A DNA stretch of 33,423 nt, from contig NZ_LKBW01000286.1 of assembly GCF_002699855.1 (NCBI RefSeq), positions 1 to 33,423 of the forward strand, given 5' to 3'. Positions 1 through 8,669 of this stretch are shown piece after piece. Position 1 is the stretch's first letter. Each line of letters starts with the position of its first letter. The DNA comes from Pseudomonas amygdali. Its GTDB lineage: Bacteria; Pseudomonadota; Gammaproteobacteria; Pseudomonadales; Pseudomonadaceae. The notes under the pieces were generated by a model, which saw nothing but the letters and a program-made list of their open reading frames with translations, had not been told where the DNA came from and ran no database searches. Position numbers and translations under genes: made by a program.

Positions 1-36
1 CCAACGATCAGATGAAATTTCATAACGGTCAGTCAT
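1..36 (-). CDS. 5' end of an unidentified gene (partial)
   Basis: The minus strand has an ATG at 36 that opens a frame running off the left edge; the 12 visible residues read MTDRYEISSDRW. A purine-rich AAGAGGG sits about 6-8 bases before the ATG, and a good sigma-70-like promoter lies at 66-93, so the start is credible. The fragment is too short to assign a family, and no function is proposed. The gene is transcribed in the same direction as the EAL/GGDEF gene that ends at 269 but has its own promoter. Confidence 0.4.
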   Translation of the reverse strand, partial: MTDRYEISSDRW

Positions 37-65
37 GATGGCCCTCTTGGCAACCAGAGGACATC

Positions 66-93
66 ATTTTAACCAAGGCGACTTTTCAGACAA
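66..93 (-). promoter_or_regulatory. Candidate sigma-70 promoter for the gene at the left edge
   Basis: Read on the minus strand, TTGTCT (93-88) and TAAAAT (71-66) are separated by 16 bases. This would place the transcription start near 58, about 20 bases before the ATG at 36. Motif match by eye only. Confidence 0.4.
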
Positions 94-191
94 ACCCTAG
101 AATTTCCGAGCGCAGAGTCATGAACCATATCCTCTCGTTTAGAGACAGGCAGCAGGGGCCAGGACAGATGAGCAGAGTTACATAGGTCCCG

Positions 192-221
192 TTACACGCA
201 CAAACAAGTGCTGCCGTGTAA
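192..221 (-). terminator. Hairpin downstream of the EAL/GGDEF gene
   Basis: TTACACG (192-198) pairs with CGTGTAA (215-221), and inside it GCAC (198-201) pairs with GTGC (208-211). The structure lies about 50 bases after the stop of the minus-strand gene ending at 269. There is no T-run after it on the minus strand, so intrinsic termination is only possible, not shown. The rest of 94-268 shows nothing else I can name. Confidence 0.25.
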
Positions 222-268
222 TAACAGCCTAACAGTGTGCCCGAGAGAGCAGGGTGCAGGGAAGGTTG

Positions 269-2962
269 TCAGGCGGACGGACGACGCGGGTAGCGCTTCA
301 GTTTCTCGATCAGCTCTTCGCCGGGGATAGGCTTGTCGAACAGATAGCCCTGGCCCACATCGCAACGATGACGGCGCAGGAACGTCAACTGTGCAGCGGT
401 TTCAATGCCTTCGGCGACCACTTTGAGCTTGAGGTTGTGGGCCATCGCGATGACCGCAGAGGTGATTTCCATGTCGTCTTCATCATCCGGAATATCGCGG
501 ATGAAGCTGCGATCGATTTTGATCACATCAATGGGGAATTTCTTCAGGTAGCTGAATGACGAGTAACCGGTGCCGAAGTCATCCATGGCCAACGACAGGC
601 CAAGCTTCTTCAGCGAGTCCAGCTGCTGGCGCGTGTCTTCGGTGGCTTCCAGCAGCAGGCCTTCGGTCAGTTCCAGTTCCAGCAGCGAAGGATCCAGCTC
701 TTCTTCTCTGAGGATAGCGGCAATCGATGACACCAGCTCGGGGTCGGAAAACTGCTTGGGTGACACGTTGATCGCTACCTGCAAATTACCGAAACCAGCG
801 GCGGTGAGGTCCTTGCTCATGCGGCAGGACTGGCGAGCGACCCATTTGCCGATGGGGATGATCAGGCCGGTTTCTTCCGCCACGCTGATGAACTGATCGG
901 GGCGGATCATACCTTTTTCAGGATGATTCCAGCGCAGCAGCGCTTCCATGCCCAGTAAACGACCGGTCAGCAGGCACAGCTTGGGCTGGTAGAACACCTC
1001 CAGCTCGTTCTGGGTCAGGGCGCGGCGCAGGTTGTTTTCCACAAACAGCTTGTAGCTGGCCTCGGCATTCAAGGCTTCGGTAAACACCTGAACCTGGTGC
1101 TTGCCGTTGGCTTTGGCCTTATGCAGGGCCAGGCCGGCGTTTTTCATTAAGGTCTGCGGGTCACGGCCGTGCAGCGGCGCGCAAGCAAGGCCCACCGAGC
1201 CGGTAACGCTGATCAGCTGATTATCGACGAACATCGGCTTGTCCAGCGTGGCCAGTACCTGACTGGCGGTGGCCTGTCCGGCTTCCTGATCCGTGTTGTC
1301 GAGCAGAACGGCGAATTCGTTACTGGCAAAGCGCGCCAGCACGTCGGACGGGCTCAAGGTGTTACGCAGACGGCGCGCCAGACTGATCAGCAGTTTGTCG
1401 CCGGTCTGGTGGCCAAGACTGTCGTTGATGCGCTTGAAGTTGTCGATGTCGACCAGCAACAGGCTCATCGGCGTGTCGGTGTCACGGCCAAAGCGTTCGT
1501 CCAGCTTGCGGATGAAGGCCGGACGGTTGCCCAGATTGGTCAGGTTGTCAGTGTAGGCCAGGCGCTCGATACGCTGCTGGGCCAGCTTGCTCTGAGTGAT
1601 GTCTTCATAGATGCCGATGTAGTGCGTCAGCTCGCGATTATCGCCATACACCTTGGAAATCGACAGCTGGCCCCAGTAGGGTTCGAGGTTCTTGCGTCGA
1701 CTTTTGAACTCGCCCTGCCAGCTGTTGCTGTTGGTCAGGCTGGAGTTGGCTTCCAGCAGCAACTGGTTGAGGTTTTCCAGCGCAGGCAGTTCAGAGAGCT
1801 TGTGCCCGGAGACTTCATCGGAACTGTACTGCGTGATCGCCGTGAAGCTTGGGTTGACGTATTCGACCACGCCGTTGCAGTTGACCAGCAGAAAGGCGTT
1901 GGCGCTCTGTTCGACCGCACGCTGGAACAGGTGCAGCGCATTGGTCGCGGCTCGACGGTTATGGTTGTTGATGACCTGAGCGAACTGGTCGGCCAGCTCC
2001 CCGGCGAAGGCGATTTCGTCGGACTGCCACTCGCGTGTCGAGCCGGACTGTTCCAGGCAGAGCACGCCAATGACCTGGCCATCGATACGAATACTCGCAT
2101 CGAGGACCGCCTTGTCTTCTCCAGGGTTCAGGCTTTCGGCCATTTCGCGGGTGCGCGGGTCGGTCTGGATATTGCTGGCGTCAATCGCCCTGCTGGTATT
2201 GAGCGCTTGGAGATAGGTGGGGTAGGCGCTGATATCAATCGGCGTACGCGACTGATAGTCGCCGCTTTCCCGACGATAGTCGGTGATCGGTTCCAGACGC
2301 TTGTCGATGAGGTTCCAGATACTGACATGATCGACGTCATAAATGTCGCAGGCACTCTTGGTGATCAGCTTTGCCGCTTCCAGCAGGGTATTGGCTGTGG
2401 TGTAACGATGCCGGGTCAGGCGCAGGATCAGGTCCTGCTGGGCACGCACGCGTTCCAGATGGGCAAACTGGTCACGCTGGGCGCGCTGGTTGAGTTCAAG
2501 GGCAATCTGCAGGCGCAGGTTACGGGTTTCGAGATCGGAGTCAGTGGCGGTCTCGCTTTCTGTGACAAGGCCATCGACGATCAGAAAATAACCACGCAGC
2601 AGATGACGATTGTGCTGCTTGTAGGCTTCGCCGATTTCCAGCAAGCCAAGCGCGCCCTTGGGGCTGTGCAGGGTGTAGCGAATCAGGTAATTCGGAGAAG
2701 AAGCCAGTTGCTGCTGGATGTCGTCATGCAGTTGATAGCGTGCTTGCGGCTCCATGAGGCTGGCATAAGGGGATCCAATCAAGGCGCAAAGGTCGACGGC
2801 GGGCAGGCCGAACTGCTTTTCGCAATTCGGATCGAGAAACAATAGCGCCCAATTGGCTTCATTCAGCCGCTCGAAACGCAGCATGCCCAGGCGCGAAGGC
2901 ACTGGCAATTGCGTCACTACCTCGGCTGCGGATCTACCGGCAGCATCGGTTTGGCTTTTCAT
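269..2962 (-). CDS. PAS/GAF/degenerate-GGDEF/EAL cyclic-di-GMP protein
   Basis: A protein of 897 aa, predicted to be a sensory c-di-GMP phosphodiesterase. The order is an N-terminal PAS-like segment (about 27-150), a GAF domain (about 200-310), a PAS domain (about 345-470), GGDEF (about 475-640) and EAL (about 650-890). The EAL domain keeps MEALLRW, NVSPKQF, LELTEG, DDFGTGYSS and VVAEGIE, so hydrolysis of c-di-GMP is expected. The GGDEF signature reads ASNEF near residue 547 instead of GG(D/E)EF, so the cyclase is probably inactive and may only bind GTP. No membrane segments are visible, so it is likely cytoplasmic. The ATG at 2962 was chosen because GGAAG precedes it. An in-frame start at 3061 would add 33 residues of low-complexity leader without a clear ribosome site. 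The ligands of the sensory domains cannot be read from the sequence. Confidence 0.88.
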   Translation of the reverse strand: MKSQTDAAGRSAAEVVTQLPVPSRLGMLRFERLNEANWALLFLDPNCEKQFGLPAVDLCALIGSPYASLMEPQARYQLHDDIQQQLASSPNYLIRYTLHSPKGALGLLEIGEAYKQHNRHLLRGYFLIVDGLVTESETATDSDLETRNLRLQIALELNQRAQRDQFAHLERVRAQQDLILRLTRHRYTTANTLLEAAKLITKSACDIYDVDHVSIWNLIDKRLEPITDYRRESGDYQSRTPIDISAYPTYLQALNTSRAIDASNIQTDPRTREMAESLNPGEDKAVLDASIRIDGQVIGVLCLEQSGSTREWQSDEIAFAGELADQFAQVINNHNRRAATNALHLFQRAVEQSANAFLLVNCNGVVEYVNPSFTAITQYSSDEVSGHKLSELPALENLNQLLLEANSSLTNSNSWQGEFKSRRKNLEPYWGQLSISKVYGDNRELTHYIGIYEDITQSKLAQQRIERLAYTDNLTNLGNRPAFIRKLDERFGRDTDTPMSLLLVDIDNFKRINDSLGHQTGDKLLISLARRLRNTLSPSDVLARFASNEFAVLLDNTDQEAGQATASQVLATLDKPMFVDNQLISVTGSVGLACAPLHGRDPQTLMKNAGLALHKAKANGKHQVQVFTEALNAEASYKLFVENNLRRALTQNELEVFYQPKLCLLTGRLLGMEALLRWNHPEKGMIRPDQFISVAEETGLIIPIGKWVARQSCRMSKDLTAAGFGNLQVAINVSPKQFSDPELVSSIAAILREEELDPSLLELELTEGLLLEATEDTRQQLDSLKKLGLSLAMDDFGTGYSSFSYLKKFPIDVIKIDRSFIRDIPDDEDDMEITSAVIAMAHNLKLKVVAEGIETAAQLTFLRRHRCDVGQGYLFDKPIPGEELIEKLKRYPRRPSA

Positions 2963-3212
2963 GAACAAACTCGCTTCCGGAATACTAGTCGCGACGGGCG
3001 TAAACCCCACTTTCGCGTATGGCAAGGTTGCATGATGCGGCTCGTGCTTACAAGAGACCACAGTGGCTTAGTGCTATAAAAGTGTCGGCCGATTGCCCAG
3101 GTTCTTCAATGTATCTGGTCGGATACTTGAAACTGCTCGTTTTTCGGGCAAAGTCCCTGTTTTAAAGGGGATTTCGCCATACAGGTTTGCTCCTGTCCGG
3201 AAGGGTTGTCAA

Positions 3213-4625
3213 TCAAGTCGTCGCTACCCTGGCCTCCTTCGCTGGTAATTGCAGGAAAATCCCGGCGGCAAACATGGCCAGAACTCCGACGCTCAGGAAC
3301 GTCAGCTGGAAAGCCTCCAGCACGCTGCTCAGCTCGCCGGTGGCCACTTCTTCGCTGAAACCGCCCAACAAGGCTGCAGCGCTTGCGACCCCAAGGCTCA
3401 GCGAGAGTTGGGCCACCACCGAGAGCAGGCTGTTGCCGCTTGCCGCGCTGGCATCGTCCAGATCGATCAGGGTGACGGTATTCATCGCGGTGAACTGCAA
3501 GGAGTTGACCGCACCGAGCAGGCCCAGATGCACCAGCAAAACCCAGTACGGCGTCTGCACATCGACCAGTGCCAGGCTTGCCAGCAGGATGCCCAGCAGC
3601 AATGTGTTACCGGTCAGAATGAGGCGATAGCCCATATGCTCGATCAGCCAGCGCGCTACCGTCTTGGCGAACATTCCTGCAGCTGCCAGCGGCAACATGC
3701 TCATGCCCGCCTCGGAGGGCGAATACCCCAGCGCCACTTGCAGCAGCAGCGGGATCAGGAACGGCAAGGCTCCGCTGCCCAAACGGGCGAACAGATTGCC
3801 CAGAATACCGACGGCAAATGTCCGGGTGCGAAACAGCGAAGGGGCGAACAACGGCGATTCGATGTGCCCGGCGCGCAGCCAGTAGGCCGCCAGGCAGCCC
3901 ATCCCGGCAAACAGCAGAAGCACCACGCGCATATGTGGCAGGTTCAGCTCGCCCAGCCCCTCGAGGGCAATGGTGATCAGCACCATTGCCGCGCCAAACA
4001 GGATAAAGCCGATGCCGTCAAAACGCGTTCGACCGCCTCCGGGAAGGTCGGGGATGAAGTGTTTGACGGCATAGCAGCCGAGAATCCCTACCGGAATATT
4101 GAGCAGGAAAATCCAGTGCCAGCTCAGGTACTCGACCATCCAGCCGCCAAGCGTTGGCCCCAGCAACGGTCCCAGAAGACCGGGTACGGTGATAAAGCCC
4201 ATGATCCGTACCAGCTCCGACCGCGGATACGCACGCAAGACGATCAGGCGTCCAATGGGCAGCATCAGCGCGCCACCCAGCCCCTGAATCACCCGCGCCG
4301 CCACCAGCACGTTGAGTGACCAGGAAAGCGCACACAGCAACGAGCCGAAGCTGAACAGCAAAATGGCGCTGAAGAAGATGCGCTTGATCCCGAACCGGTC
4401 GGCAATCCAGCCCGAGGCCGGGATCAGCAGTGCGATGGTCAGCATGTAGGCGATAACCACCGACTGCATGCGCAGGGGGTCTTGCGCCAGCGAGCTGGCC
4501 ATGGACGGCAGGGCGGTGTTGAGGATCGTGCCGTCCAGGCTTTGCATGAAGAACGCAATGGCGATGACCCAGGGCATCCAGCGCAGGGTCTTTTCATCCA
4601 TGATTGGCGCTGCTGAGTTCGACAT
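3213..4625 (-). CDS. MFS multidrug-type exporter, DHA2 family (MdtD/HsrA-like)
   Basis: A 470-aa inner-membrane transporter, strongly hydrophobic with about 13-14 membrane helices. The N-terminal helix reads AFFMQSLDGTILNTALPSMA, the DHA2-type helix 1. It is followed by the MFS loop motif GWIADRFGIKRIF and the antiporter motif region PGLLGPLLGPTLGGWM. Homologues such as E. coli MdtD are putative drug/H+ antiporters, but the substrate is usually unproven. The ATG at 4625 has AGGAG 4 bases upstream and lies only 9 bases after the stop of the TldE-like gene, so the two are almost certainly cotranscribed. This places an exporter behind a peptidase pair. No obvious terminator is seen in the 250 bases between this stop and the EAL gene start. 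Confidence 0.88.
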   Translation of the reverse strand: MSNSAAPIMDEKTLRWMPWVIAIAFFMQSLDGTILNTALPSMASSLAQDPLRMQSVVIAYMLTIALLIPASGWIADRFGIKRIFFSAILLFSFGSLLCALSWSLNVLVAARVIQGLGGALMLPIGRLIVLRAYPRSELVRIMGFITVPGLLGPLLGPTLGGWMVEYLSWHWIFLLNIPVGILGCYAVKHFIPDLPGGGRTRFDGIGFILFGAAMVLITIALEGLGELNLPHMRVVLLLFAGMGCLAAYWLRAGHIESPLFAPSLFRTRTFAVGILGNLFARLGSGALPFLIPLLLQVALGYSPSEAGMSMLPLAAAGMFAKTVARWLIEHMGYRLILTGNTLLLGILLASLALVDVQTPYWVLLVHLGLLGAVNSLQFTAMNTVTLIDLDDASAASGNSLLSVVAQLSLSLGVASAAALLGGFSEEVATGELSSVLEAFQLTFLSVGVLAMFAAGIFLQLPAKEARVATT

Positions 4626-4634
4626 AAGCTCCTG

Positions 4635-5960
4635 CTATAAGGTTAGGGTGAGTCGGCTTATCAGAGCGCCGGGCAGTTGAATCGACCCCGTCTGGCGCTG
4701 AGTGTAGGTACTCGATTGAAGAATCAGTTCCCGCTCGCGAGTCAGGTCCTCCAGTGCGCTACCCAACAGGCTGTAGGCGCTGTCATCGAAACGCATGGTG
4801 CTGACCGGTGCGACGATCTTGCCGTCTTCGACCCAGAATGTTGCGAAACGTGTCATCCCGGTCAGACGTGCGGCAGCGCGATCCGAAAAGTTCAGGTACC
4901 ACAGGTTGCTGATGTAAAGGCCTGTGCCGAGCTTTTCAAGGATCTGGTCCAGCTCCAGCGAGCCACCGGCAATGCTCAACGCGCTTGGACCTTCGCCATA
5001 ATCCGCGCCGTTGGCAGGCAGGTCGTACTCAGCGGCGCTGCTCGAGTCCACCAGTCGCTCGCGGGCCTGCCCGTTGACGATCAGCTTCAGATCCTTGCGT
5101 GGGTAGCCTTCGCGTGAGAAGGCTGGCGAGAGCGAGCCACTGACTTGCTCGTCGAAGCTGATCAGCGGGCTGAAATGAGTCTCGCCGTCATACAGCCTTT
5201 GCAACGAGCTGCGCTTGCTGGCCACCGCTTGCGCGGAAAAACCGCCCCAGCTGAGCATGCCAATGACTTCGTCCAGCGCCGCTGGAGCCAGATAGGCACG
5301 GTATTGACCGGGCTTGAGGGTGTGCAGTGGGCGGCCGAGAAATTCGAGCTGCTCACGGGCCTGCTGAAAGCGTTGCACGAACGCTTCGTTGTTCCAGTCG
5401 TGACCTGCGTAATTGGCTTTCACCGCCTGGCCGTTTTCATGAAACAGGCTCCAGTCGAAATTGAAGCTGTTGGCCTGATGCCAGCCCAGCGCGCCCCACG
5501 AACTGGCGAAACCCCGATACAGCGGGCCAGCTGCGTAAAAACCCACCAGATCGAGGTCGCCTGACAGTTGGCTGATCTGCTCGACTACCTGCGCGCTGTC
5601 CGGCAGCGGTAAGTCCTGCACATTGCTGCTCTGCCAGGCCTGCGTGTTAGGCAACAGATACGGGTCTTTCGCCAGCGAAGGCAGGGTTTCGCGCAATTGC
5701 TGCAAGGCGTTGGAAAGCCGCCGAGTATCGGTCTCCTGATCCCCGGACAAGGTCACTTCCAGGTTGGCATGACGCCCGTCGTCGATCAGTTTGAAGGTCG
5801 CAATGACCTGCTGCACGCTCCCGGCCTGCCGAACCTGGCCGTGGTTGAAACGAATGAAATCGGACGCTTCGGCGTCGTAGGCCAGGGTGAAGTGTTCCGT
5901 CGGGCTGATGGCAGCCTTGAGCACGGCGACCAGCGCCTCGAATTGCTGTTGGTGCGACAT
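4635..5960 (-). CDS. TldE/PmbA-like metallopeptidase partner subunit
   Basis: A 441-aa protein of the TldD/PmbA (modulator of DNA gyrase) family. It has the family fold elements, for example FTLAYDAEASDFIRFNHGQV near the N-terminus and a C-terminal NLWYLNFSDRAAARLTGMTR segment, but no HExxxH zinc motif, as expected for the TldE-type non-catalytic subunit. The start at 5960 was chosen because its ATG overlaps the TGA of the TldD-like gene (TGATG), the usual coupling for a heterodimer. A further-upstream start at 6002 would overlap more and give a cysteine-rich leader. In E. coli, TldD/TldE trims peptides such as the microcin B17 precursor and the antitoxin CcdA. The target of this pair is unknown. 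It may be a second pair besides the canonical tldD/pmbA of pseudomonads, which is not in this window. Confidence 0.85.
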   Translation of the reverse strand: MSHQQQFEALVAVLKAAISPTEHFTLAYDAEASDFIRFNHGQVRQAGSVQQVIATFKLIDDGRHANLEVTLSGDQETDTRRLSNALQQLRETLPSLAKDPYLLPNTQAWQSSNVQDLPLPDSAQVVEQISQLSGDLDLVGFYAAGPLYRGFASSWGALGWHQANSFNFDWSLFHENGQAVKANYAGHDWNNEAFVQRFQQAREQLEFLGRPLHTLKPGQYRAYLAPAALDEVIGMLSWGGFSAQAVASKRSSLQRLYDGETHFSPLISFDEQVSGSLSPAFSREGYPRKDLKLIVNGQARERLVDSSSAAEYDLPANGADYGEGPSALSIAGGSLELDQILEKLGTGLYISNLWYLNFSDRAAARLTGMTRFATFWVEDGKIVAPVSTMRFDDSAYSLLGSALEDLTRERELILQSSTYTQRQTGSIQLPGALISRLTLTL

Positions 5961-7402
5961 CAGGCATCCCCTCCAAACACATCGACATTGGCAAAAACAC
6001 ACGCCGGAGAGGCATGGCCTACACGGATCACCTGATTGGGTTCGCCCTTGCCGCAGTTGGGCGTGCCCAGCACTTTGAAGGTACTGGCGTCACCGACTGC
6101 GCTGAGGTTTTTCCAGAATTGAGCAGAAATCGCCCGATAGTTGGGGTTCTTCACCACGCCATTGAGTTCACCGTTTTCAATCAATTGGCCCCATTCACAG
6201 CCGAACTGGAACTTGTTGCGCGCGTCGTCGATGGACCATGAGCGATTGCTCGACATCAGGATGCCGTGCTCGATGTTACCGATCAGGCCGTCCAGTGACT
6301 GGTCGCCCGGTTCGATGTTCAGGTTGGCCATGCGATCGATGGGCGCACGGTTCCAGCCGCAGGCGCGGCTGTTGGCGACCCCGTCCAGGCCGCTGCGGTA
6401 TTGCGACAGTGCGCCGCCGAGCGGGCGTTGCAACAGGCCGTCACGAATCAGGAACTGTTTGCTGGCGGCCGTGCCATCGTCGTCGTGCGCATAGCTTGCC
6501 AGCTGTTCAGGAATGTCCGGGTCGAACGTCACGTTCAACAGGCTGGAGCCATATTGCAACGTGCCGAAATCAGTCGTCTTGACGAAGCTGGTGCCTGCGT
6601 AATTACGCTCGTCGCCAAGAATCCGGTCCAGTTCCAGAGGATGGCCGATGGACTCGTGAATCTGCAGAACCATCTGATCCGGCATCAGCAGCAGGTCGCG
6701 TGGGCCTGACGGTGTGTTGGGTGCGAGGATAAGCTGCAAGGCCTCATCGGCGACGTTGGCCGCAGAGCCGATCAGGCCGCAACTGCTCAGCACTTCGATG
6801 CCGCCCTGCTGGCCGAAGTTATGGCCACCCAGCGTGCGGGTCTGGCTGTCACGACCGTCGTAGGCTGTCACGCTCATGCCGGGGAAAATGAAGCGTTGCG
6901 CCTGACGAAGCTCTGCGCCCGCAGTGTTCAGGTAAATCTGCTCAACCGTTTCCAGCCCCAGTACGGCCTGCCAGTTGACCAGCCGTTCGTCTTTCGGGAC
7001 GGCGCTGGACTCGGCCATCAGCAGGCCGATGCAGTCGCTCAGTGGCGGGAAGGCTTGATCCATGTGCGGCGACAGATAGTCAGCCTTGGCAGTCGAGACA
7101 GCTTGATCGCTCAGGTTCAGTAACGCATGCGGTGCCAAGCGACGTGCCAGCGCTTCGGCCTGCTGCAAGGCGGCTTGCAAACCCCGAAGGGAAATGTCGT
7201 TAGTGGCGGCGTAGGCTTCAACACCGTTCAGGCGCACGGTCAGCATTGCGCCCTCGTCGCTGCTCAGCGACGGCGGCTCGGCCACATTCTTGCGCACGCA
7301 CAGGCGTTGGCCGGTGCGGTGCACGTAACGTACGGAAAAAAATTGCGCTTCACTCTGCAGAGCAGCGAAATGCTGCTTGAGCCGGGCGGAGAAATCGAAC
7401 AT
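5960..7402 (-). CDS. TldD-like zinc metallopeptidase catalytic subunit
   Basis: A 480-aa protein of the TldD/PmbA family. The zinc motif HESIGH (H249, E250, H254) sits in QIHESIGHPLELDRI, the family HExxxH signature, so this is the catalytic half of a TldD/TldE heterodimer. The C-terminal part has the RACGWNRAPIDRMANLNIEPG stretch typical of TldD. AAGGAG precedes the ATG at 7402, and the stop overlaps the start of the TldE-like gene by one base. It lies 127 bases after the threonine aldolase stop and in the same direction, but two GC hairpins in that gap may separate the transcripts. Predicted role: limited proteolysis of unfolded or modified peptides in the cytoplasm. Confidence 0.87.
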   Translation of the reverse strand: MFDFSARLKQHFAALQSEAQFFSVRYVHRTGQRLCVRKNVAEPPSLSSDEGAMLTVRLNGVEAYAATNDISLRGLQAALQQAEALARRLAPHALLNLSDQAVSTAKADYLSPHMDQAFPPLSDCIGLLMAESSAVPKDERLVNWQAVLGLETVEQIYLNTAGAELRQAQRFIFPGMSVTAYDGRDSQTRTLGGHNFGQQGGIEVLSSCGLIGSAANVADEALQLILAPNTPSGPRDLLLMPDQMVLQIHESIGHPLELDRILGDERNYAGTSFVKTTDFGTLQYGSSLLNVTFDPDIPEQLASYAHDDDGTAASKQFLIRDGLLQRPLGGALSQYRSGLDGVANSRACGWNRAPIDRMANLNIEPGDQSLDGLIGNIEHGILMSSNRSWSIDDARNKFQFGCEWGQLIENGELNGVVKNPNYRAISAQFWKNLSAVGDASTFKVLGTPNCGKGEPNQVIRVGHASPACVFANVDVFGGDA

Positions 7403-7443
7403 GCAGACAAGCTCCTTCTTGAGGGTGGTCAGTGAAGTCCGGG

Positions 7444-7485
7444 CGGCCTTTTGGGCCGATTGCCGTTGAGGGGGAGATTGCCCCC
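7444..7485 (-). terminator. Two GC hairpins between ltaE and the TldD-like gene
   Basis: GGGGG (7470-7474) pairs with CCCCC (7481-7485), and CGGCC (7444-7448) pairs with GGCCG (7454-7458). Both lie in the 127-base gap. Neither is followed by a T-run on the minus strand, so attenuation or termination is possible but weakly supported. Confidence 0.3.
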
Positions 7486-7529
7486 ACCACGATTGCCAGG
7501 CTGCACCTGCAAGCTTCGAGCCAGACGCT

Positions 7530-8570
7530 TCAGCCCTGCATCACCAGCTTGATATCGGCGGCCAGTTCACGCACGCGCTCTTCTTCGGTGTCCCACGAGA
7601 ACATGAAGCGTGCGCCGCCGTTGCCGATGAAGGTATAGAAACGCCAGCCCCTGGCCGTCAATGCTGCAATGGCCGGTTGCGACAATTGCAGGAACACACC
7701 ATTGGCCTGTACCGGAAACATCAGCTCCACGCCGGGAATATCCTTGACCAGTTCGGCCAGCAGTTGTGCGCAATGGTTGGCGTGGCGTGCGTGTTTGAGC
7801 CAAGCGTCGTTTTCCAGCAGCCCGACCCACGGAGCAGACAGAAAGCGCATTTTCGACGCAAGCTGCCCGGCCTGTTTGCAGCGGTAATCGAAATCTTCAG
7901 CCAGGTCATGGTTGAAAAACAGGATGGCTTCACCCACCGCCATGCCGTTTTTGGTACCGCCGAAGCACAGCACATCGACGCCGGATTTCCAGGTCAGTTC
8001 TGCCGGTGAGGCCTCCAGAAAGGCGCAGGCATTGGAGAAGCGGGCACCGTCCATGTGCAGATGCAGGCCCAGCTCCTTGCAGGTCGCACTGATTGCCTTG
8101 AGTTCTTCGGGCTGATAAACGCCGCCTACCTCGGTGGCCTGGGTCAGCGTCACGACGCGCGGTTTGGGGTAGTGAATATCCTGACGCTTGAGCGCCACTT
8201 CGCGAATCGACTCCGGGGTCAGCTTGCCGCCTGCGCTTCGTGCTGTCAGCAGTTTGGAGCCGTTGGAGAAAAACTCCGGCGCGCCGCATTCATCGGTTTC
8301 AACGTGAGCCGTTTCCGAACAGATGACACTGTGGTAACTCTGGCACAGCGATGACAGCGCCAGCGAGTTGGCCGCTGTGCCGTTGAAGGCAAAAAACACT
8401 TCGCAGTCGGTTTCGAACAGACGGCGGAAATCATCTGATGCGCGTGCAGTCCATTGATCGTCACCATAGGCACGTTGATGCCCCTTGTTCGCCTGCTCCA
8501 TGGCTGCCCAGGCTTCAGGGCAGATACCGGAATAGTTGTCGCTGGCGAACTGTTGGCTTTGGTCTGTCAT
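7530..8570 (-). CDS. ltaE: Low-specificity L-threonine aldolase
   Basis: A 346-aa PLP enzyme (fold type I, beta-eliminating lyase family) that cleaves threonine and related beta-hydroxy amino acids to glycine plus an aldehyde. The PLP lysine is K207 in CFGGTKNGM, the aspartate that holds the pyridine nitrogen is D174 in LHMDGARFSN, and the substrate/phosphate loop is near AFNGTAANSL (61-70). The ATG at 8570 was chosen because the homologous sequence begins at MTDQSQQFASDNYSG and GGAA lies upstream; an in-frame extension to 8762 overlaps the divergent TraX-like gene and lacks family similarity. It is divergent from the TraX-like gene with 99 bases between starts. Confidence 0.92.
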   Translation of the reverse strand: MTDQSQQFASDNYSGICPEAWAAMEQANKGHQRAYGDDQWTARASDDFRRLFETDCEVFFAFNGTAANSLALSSLCQSYHSVICSETAHVETDECGAPEFFSNGSKLLTARSAGGKLTPESIREVALKRQDIHYPKPRVVTLTQATEVGGVYQPEELKAISATCKELGLHLHMDGARFSNACAFLEASPAELTWKSGVDVLCFGGTKNGMAVGEAILFFNHDLAEDFDYRCKQAGQLASKMRFLSAPWVGLLENDAWLKHARHANHCAQLLAELVKDIPGVELMFPVQANGVFLQLSQPAIAALTARGWRFYTFIGNGGARFMFSWDTEEERVRELAADIKLVMQG

Positions 8571-8669
8571 GGCCGATTCCTTATGGGCGATTATGGTGCG
8601 CACTGTAGCGACAATATAAGGTTCGGTCATGTGTTGACTGCATGACGCAATTCCCCATTCAGGAGCGAT

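Noticed and set aside
1169..2845. A 558-codon open frame on the plus strand opposite the EAL/GGDEF gene
   Set aside because: It is antisense to a gene with clear domains, lacks family similarity and has the composition expected from the reverse of a GC-rich gene.
3249..4319. A 356-codon Gln/His-rich frame on the plus strand opposite the MFS gene
   Set aside because: Low-complexity shadow of the transporter gene; no ribosome site and no recognisable motif.
7403..7529. A possible small precursor peptide gene between ltaE and the TldD-like gene
   Set aside because: Neither strand has an ATG with a ribosome site in the gap; the GTG frames there read through the hairpins and into the next gene.
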